This document shows positions 8,061-10,740 of a DNA stretch of 10,740 bases, piece after piece (position 1 is the first letter of the stretch; every line of letters begins with the position of its first letter). The position numbers and the translations under genes are program-made. Origin of the DNA: an uncultured Bacteroidales bacterium (GTDB taxonomy: Bacteria; Bacteroidota; Bacteroidia; Bacteroidales; UBA932); contig CAJOQW010000087.1 in assembly GCA_905236955.1 (NCBI GenBank), forward strand, positions 1-10,740, written 5' to 3'. Below the pieces are notes generated by a model. It saw nothing but the letters and a program-made list of their open reading frames with translations, was not told where the DNA came from and did no database searches.

Positions 8061-9398
8061 ATGCCAGTAATACTCAATAACATAGACGGAGTGACCGGGG
8101 TGGTGAAGGAACCCGGGAAGACCTTCGCGAAGGAAAAATTGAAGGATACCTCCGTGTTGGTCGTCGGCGGCGGAGGCCGCGAACACGCGATCGTGGACGC
8201 CCTAAGCCGTTCGCCCTTCGTAACGAAGATCTACTGCGCTCCCGGCAATGCCGGCATCGCCGCCCAGGCAGAATGCGTCCCGATATCGGACCATGACATT
8301 CAGGCCCTTCTGGATTTTGCCGGTGACAAGGGCATAGACCTCACGGTCGTCGGCCCGGAAGTCCCGCTGTCCATGGGGATCGCCGATGCCTTCGCCGCAG
8401 CCGGACGCAGGATTTTCGGACCCTCCGCCGCAGCTGCCCGCATCGAATGCAGCAAGGATTGGGCTAAGGCCCTGATGATCAAATACGGAGTCCCTACAGC
8501 GTCATACAGGTCTTTCGATGATTTCGACGAGGCGTGGGCCTATGTCCGGGAACGCCCCTTCCCACAGGTCCTGAAGTACGACGGCCTCGCCGCCGGAAAG
8601 GGCGTAACCATTCCCCGGACGGCTGAAGAGGCCGAGGCCGACCTGCGTTCGATGCTGCTTGACGACCGCTTCGGCAAGGGAAAAGTAGTGGTGGAGGAAT
8701 TCCTGACCGGACCCGAGTTCAGTTTCATGTGTCTGGTGGACGGCCCGAAGGTTTTCCCGCTGGCGCTGGCCCAGGACCACAAGCGCGCTTTCGAGGGTGA
8801 TGAGGGCCCGAATACCGGCGGAATGGGGGCTTATTCCCCGCTTCCTTTCATATCTGCCGAAGAGGAGGAATGGGCGCTGGAACATATAATGAAACCGGTA
8901 GCCGAGGGGCTTGTCGCAGAGGGCGCTCCGTTCAAAGGACTGCTCTACGGCGGTCTCATGAAGACCCCGCAAGGGATCAAGGTGATAGAGTTCAACTGCC
9001 GTTTCGGCGATCCAGAGACCGAAGTCGTGCTGCCCCGTCTCGAGAGCGACTTCTACCTTATGTTGTCCGCTATAGCGGATGGTACCGACATGCCGGAAAT
9101 AAGGTGGTCGGAAGATGCCTCCCTAGGCTTTGTGCTGGCTTCGAAGGGCTATCCCGGCTCTTACGGGAAGGGATTCCCCATCGGAGGGATCGATGATGCC
9201 GCCGGCCGTGTCAAGGTATACCATATGGGCACCAGGTCCACGGAACAAGGTATTGTCACTGCAGGAGGACGCGTGTTGATGACGGTGGGCATGGCTCCCT
9301 CCCTCAAGGAAGCCCGCGACAAGGCCCTCGCCGCGGCGGAGGGCATAGTGTGCGGGAATCTTTTCTTCCGCAAGGACATAGGCCATCAGGTGCTTTGA
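8061..9398 (+). CDS. purD: Phosphoribosylamine--glycine ligase (GAR synthetase)
   Basis: PurD joins the phosphoribosylamine made by PurF to glycine with ATP, giving GAR (step 2). From the ATG at 8061 the product is 445 residues, slightly longer than the usual 420-430. It has the ATP-grasp architecture: GGGGREHA (residues 36-43), VVGPEVPLSMG, the ATP-binding KYDGLAAGKG (172-181), EEFLTGPEFSFM, DHKRAFEGDEGPNTGGMGAYSP and the metal-binding EFNCRFGDPETE. The family normally begins one to three residues before the V-L-V-V-G-G-G-G core, so about 28 extra residues precede it here. The 8061 start fits the five-base gap after purH. An alternative is TTG at 8139, with AAGGA four bases upstream (8130-8134), giving a family-length protein. 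The frame is also open back to 8007 inside purH, but nothing supports starting there. This is the last gene before the terminator. Confidence 0.96.
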   Translation: MPVILNNIDGVTGVVKEPGKTFAKEKLKDTSVLVVGGGGREHAIVDALSRSPFVTKIYCAPGNAGIAAQAECVPISDHDIQALLDFAGDKGIDLTVVGPEVPLSMGIADAFAAAGRRIFGPSAAAARIECSKDWAKALMIKYGVPTASYRSFDDFDEAWAYVRERPFPQVLKYDGLAAGKGVTIPRTAEEAEADLRSMLLDDRFGKGKVVVEEFLTGPEFSFMCLVDGPKVFPLALAQDHKRAFEGDEGPNTGGMGAYSPLPFISAEEEEWALEHIMKPVAEGLVAEGAPFKGLLYGGLMKTPQGIKVIEFNCRFGDPETEVVLPRLESDFYLMLSAIADGTDMPEIRWSEDASLGFVLASKGYPGSYGKGFPIGGIDDAAGRVKVYHMGTRSTEQGIVTAGGRVLMTVGMAPSLKEARDKALAAAEGIVCGNLFFRKDIGHQVL

Positions 9399-9481
9399 CA
9401 ATTTGTCACAGGCACGCAGTTTGACCTTCCTTATGCCGTCCCCAAGGGGGGCGGTTTTTTTGATACTAAAAACAAAGAGAT
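9399..9481 (+). other. purD-htpG intergenic region
   Basis: This 83-base gap is the only noticeable non-coding stretch. It holds the terminator hairpin (9436-9461). A small inverted repeat, TGACA-ATT-TGTCA (9396-9408), overlaps the purD stop at its left end. No convincing Bacteroidota promoter (TTTG near -33 with TAnnTTTG near -7) was found. TTTG tracts occur at 9394, 9402, 9420 and 9459, but none is paired with a good -7 box at proper spacing. No CIRCE-type heat-shock operator is present. The 20 bases just before htpG are A-rich, as is common ahead of Bacteroidota start codons. Confidence 0.6.
9436..9461 (+). terminator. Rho-independent terminator of the pur operon
   Basis: An eight-base-pair GC-rich stem (9436-9443 with 9447-9454, including one T-G wobble) closes a three-base AAG loop and is followed directly by seven T's (9455-9461). 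This is a textbook intrinsic terminator for + strand transcription, 37 bases after the purD stop. The reverse strand has no T-run on the matching side, so it should act in one direction. It ends only 20 bases before the htpG start, leaving little room for a separate htpG promoter between the two. Confidence 0.88.
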
Positions 9482-10740
9482 ATGTCAATGAAAGGTACGA
9501 TAGGGGTAACAACCGAAAACATCTTCCCCGTAATAAAGCAGTTTCTTTATTCCGACAAGGAAATCTTCCTCCGCGAATTGGTGGCCAATGCGGTCGATGC
9601 CACCAAAAAACTCCAGGTTCTCTCTTCGAACGGCGAGTTCAAGGGTGAACTCGGCGATCTGAAAGTGGAAATAGTCCTCGACGAGAAGGCAAAGACCCTG
9701 AAAGTCATAGACCACGGCATAGGCATGACGGATGAAGAGGTTGACAAATACATAAACCAGATAGCTTTTTCCTCGGCAGGGGAGTTCCTCGAGAAATACA
9801 AGGACCAGAACATAATCGGCCATTTCGGTCTCGGTTTCTACTCGGCTTTCATGGTAAGCCGCCAAGTGACCATCGAGAGCCTGAGCTGGAAAGAAGGTGC
9901 CAAGGCGGTCAAGTGGACCTGCGACGGCAATCCCGAGTTCTCCATGGAAGAATGCGACAAGGCGGACAGGGGCACGGTCATCACCCTCTTCATTGACGAT
10001 GAGGACAAGGAATATGCGGAAAAAGGCCGCATAGCGGGGCTTCTCGGCAAGTACTGCAAATTCATGCCTGTACCTGTAGTATTCGGCAAGAAGACAGAAT
10101 GGAAAGACGGCAAGGAGGTCGAGACCCAGGATGACAACATAGTGAACGGTATCGATCCTATCTGGACCAAGGCTCCTTCCGAACTCAAGGACGAGGATTA
10201 CCTGAAATTCTACAAGGCCCTCTATCCCATGGATGACGACCCGATGTTCTGGATACACCTGAACGTGGATTATCCCTTCACCCTTACGGGCGTGCTTTAT
10301 TTCCCGAAGATCAAGGAGCGCATGGCAATAGACCGCAACAAGATACAGCTCTACTGCAACCAGATGTTCGTCACCGACCATGTGGACAACATAGTTCCCG
10401 ATTTCCTCACCCTGCTCCACGGCGTGATAGATTCGCCGGACATCCCCCTCAACGTGTCCAGGAGTTATCTGCAGAGCGATGCCAACGTCAAGAAGATCAG
10501 CTCCTACATCACCCGCAAGGTGGCCGACCGGCTGGAGGAGATCTTCAAGGAGCAGCGGGAAGACTATGAGAAGAAATGGGACAACATCAAGCTGTTCATC
10601 GAGTACGGCATGCTCACCGACGAGAAGTTCTGCGACCGGGCAATGGATTTCGCATTGTTCAAGAATACAGACGGGAATTATTTCAGTTTCGCGGATTATC
10701 GCAAGGCCATAGAGCCGGAGCAGACCGACAAGGACAAGAA
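9482..10740 (+). CDS. htpG: Molecular chaperone HtpG, bacterial Hsp90 (3' partial)
   Basis: HtpG is the cytoplasmic bacterial Hsp90, an ATP-driven dimeric chaperone. 419 codons are visible and the frame runs off the right edge; the family is usually 620-700 residues, so the end of the middle domain and the C-terminal dimerisation domain are missing. The GHKL ATPase domain is clear: the N-box with Glu32, Asn36 and Asp39 (RELVANAVDA), DHGIGMT (77-83), the glycine-rich lid segment GHFGLGFYSAF (113-123) and RGTVITL. The middle domain contains the gamma-phosphate-sensing arginine region IPLNVSR (Arg327). The opening KGTIGVTTENIFP resembles Bacteroidota HtpG. The start was set at ATG 9482; ATG 9488, two codons later, is equally plausible because the family usually begins close to KG-x-IGVTTE. 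The gene is separated from the pur operon by a strong terminator and is probably transcribed independently. Confidence 0.96.
   Translation, partial: MSMKGTIGVTTENIFPVIKQFLYSDKEIFLRELVANAVDATKKLQVLSSNGEFKGELGDLKVEIVLDEKAKTLKVIDHGIGMTDEEVDKYINQIAFSSAGEFLEKYKDQNIIGHFGLGFYSAFMVSRQVTIESLSWKEGAKAVKWTCDGNPEFSMEECDKADRGTVITLFIDDEDKEYAEKGRIAGLLGKYCKFMPVPVVFGKKTEWKDGKEVETQDDNIVNGIDPIWTKAPSELKDEDYLKFYKALYPMDDDPMFWIHLNVDYPFTLTGVLYFPKIKERMAIDRNKIQLYCNQMFVTDHVDNIVPDFLTLLHGVIDSPDIPLNVSRSYLQSDANVKKISSYITRKVADRLEEIFKEQREDYEKKWDNIKLFIEYGMLTDEKFCDRAMDFALFKNTDGNYFSFADYRKAIEPEQTDKDK

Noticed and set aside
8122..8133. Perfect 12-base palindrome CCTTCGCGAAGG near the start of purD
   Set aside because: A 12-base palindrome is expected a few times by chance in 10 kb. 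It is not repeated elsewhere that I could see and has no T-run or known operator match.
9396..9408. Small inverted repeat TGACA-ATT-TGTCA over the purD stop, considered as an operator
   Set aside because: The arms are only five bases, there is a single copy, and no promoter is recognisable around it. It is recorded only as part of the intergenic description.
9399..9481. CIRCE element or other heat-shock operator ahead of htpG
   Set aside because: No TTAGCACTC-N9-GAGTGCTAA-like pair is present, and htpG is often not under HrcA control.
9485..10420. A 311-codon open frame on the - strand opposite htpG
   Set aside because: It is fully antisense to the conserved HtpG ATPase and middle domains. 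No recognisable domain or start context was seen.

Overview
The window is a compact block of de novo purine biosynthesis genes followed by a chaperone gene, all on the + strand. In order: purL (5' end cut off by the left edge), purC, purF, purM, purH, purD, a strong intrinsic terminator, and htpG (3' end cut off by the right edge). Almost every base is coding. The only intergenic stretch of any size is the 83 bases between purD and htpG. No RNA gene, mobile element, CRISPR array or tandem repeat was seen.

The most likely host is a fairly GC-rich member of the Bacteroidota, probably Bacteroidales. The PurL is the large single-chain form with the SDHCRHTTF motif typical of that group and of Firmicutes. 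HtpG opens with a Bacteroidota-like N terminus and has a Bacteroidota-like middle domain, and the starts mostly lack Shine-Dalgarno sequences. This is recognition from memory, and no genus can be assigned.

The six pur genes look like one transcription unit. The junctions are a TAATG overlap (purL/purC), a 5-base gap (purC/purF), a 3-base gap (purF/purM), an ATGA overlap (purM/purH) and a 5-base gap (purH/purD). Together they encode step 1 (PurF), step 2 (PurD), step 4 (PurL), step 5 (PurM), step 8 (PurC) and steps 9-10 (PurH) of IMP synthesis. Step 3 (PurN or PurT), steps 6-7 (PurE/PurK) and PurB are not in the window. The unit ends at a GC-rich hairpin with seven T's just after purD.

The most notable observation is in PurF. 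Its phosphoribosyltransferase half and the four cysteines that bind a [4Fe-4S] cluster in Bacillus-type PurF are intact. The N-terminal glutaminase has lost its catalytic cysteine: the start codon is followed directly by Gly-Val where the family has Cys-Gly-Val. Two further glutaminase residues are changed as well (Arg73 to Lys, and the oxyanion Asn to Asp). The enzyme therefore looks like an ammonia-dependent or partner-fed PRPP amidotransferase. The adjacent PurC also has several substitutions at normally conserved binding residues. purC, and to a lesser degree purF, uses the isoleucine codon ATA much less than purL and purM, so the purC-purF pair may have a different history from its neighbours.
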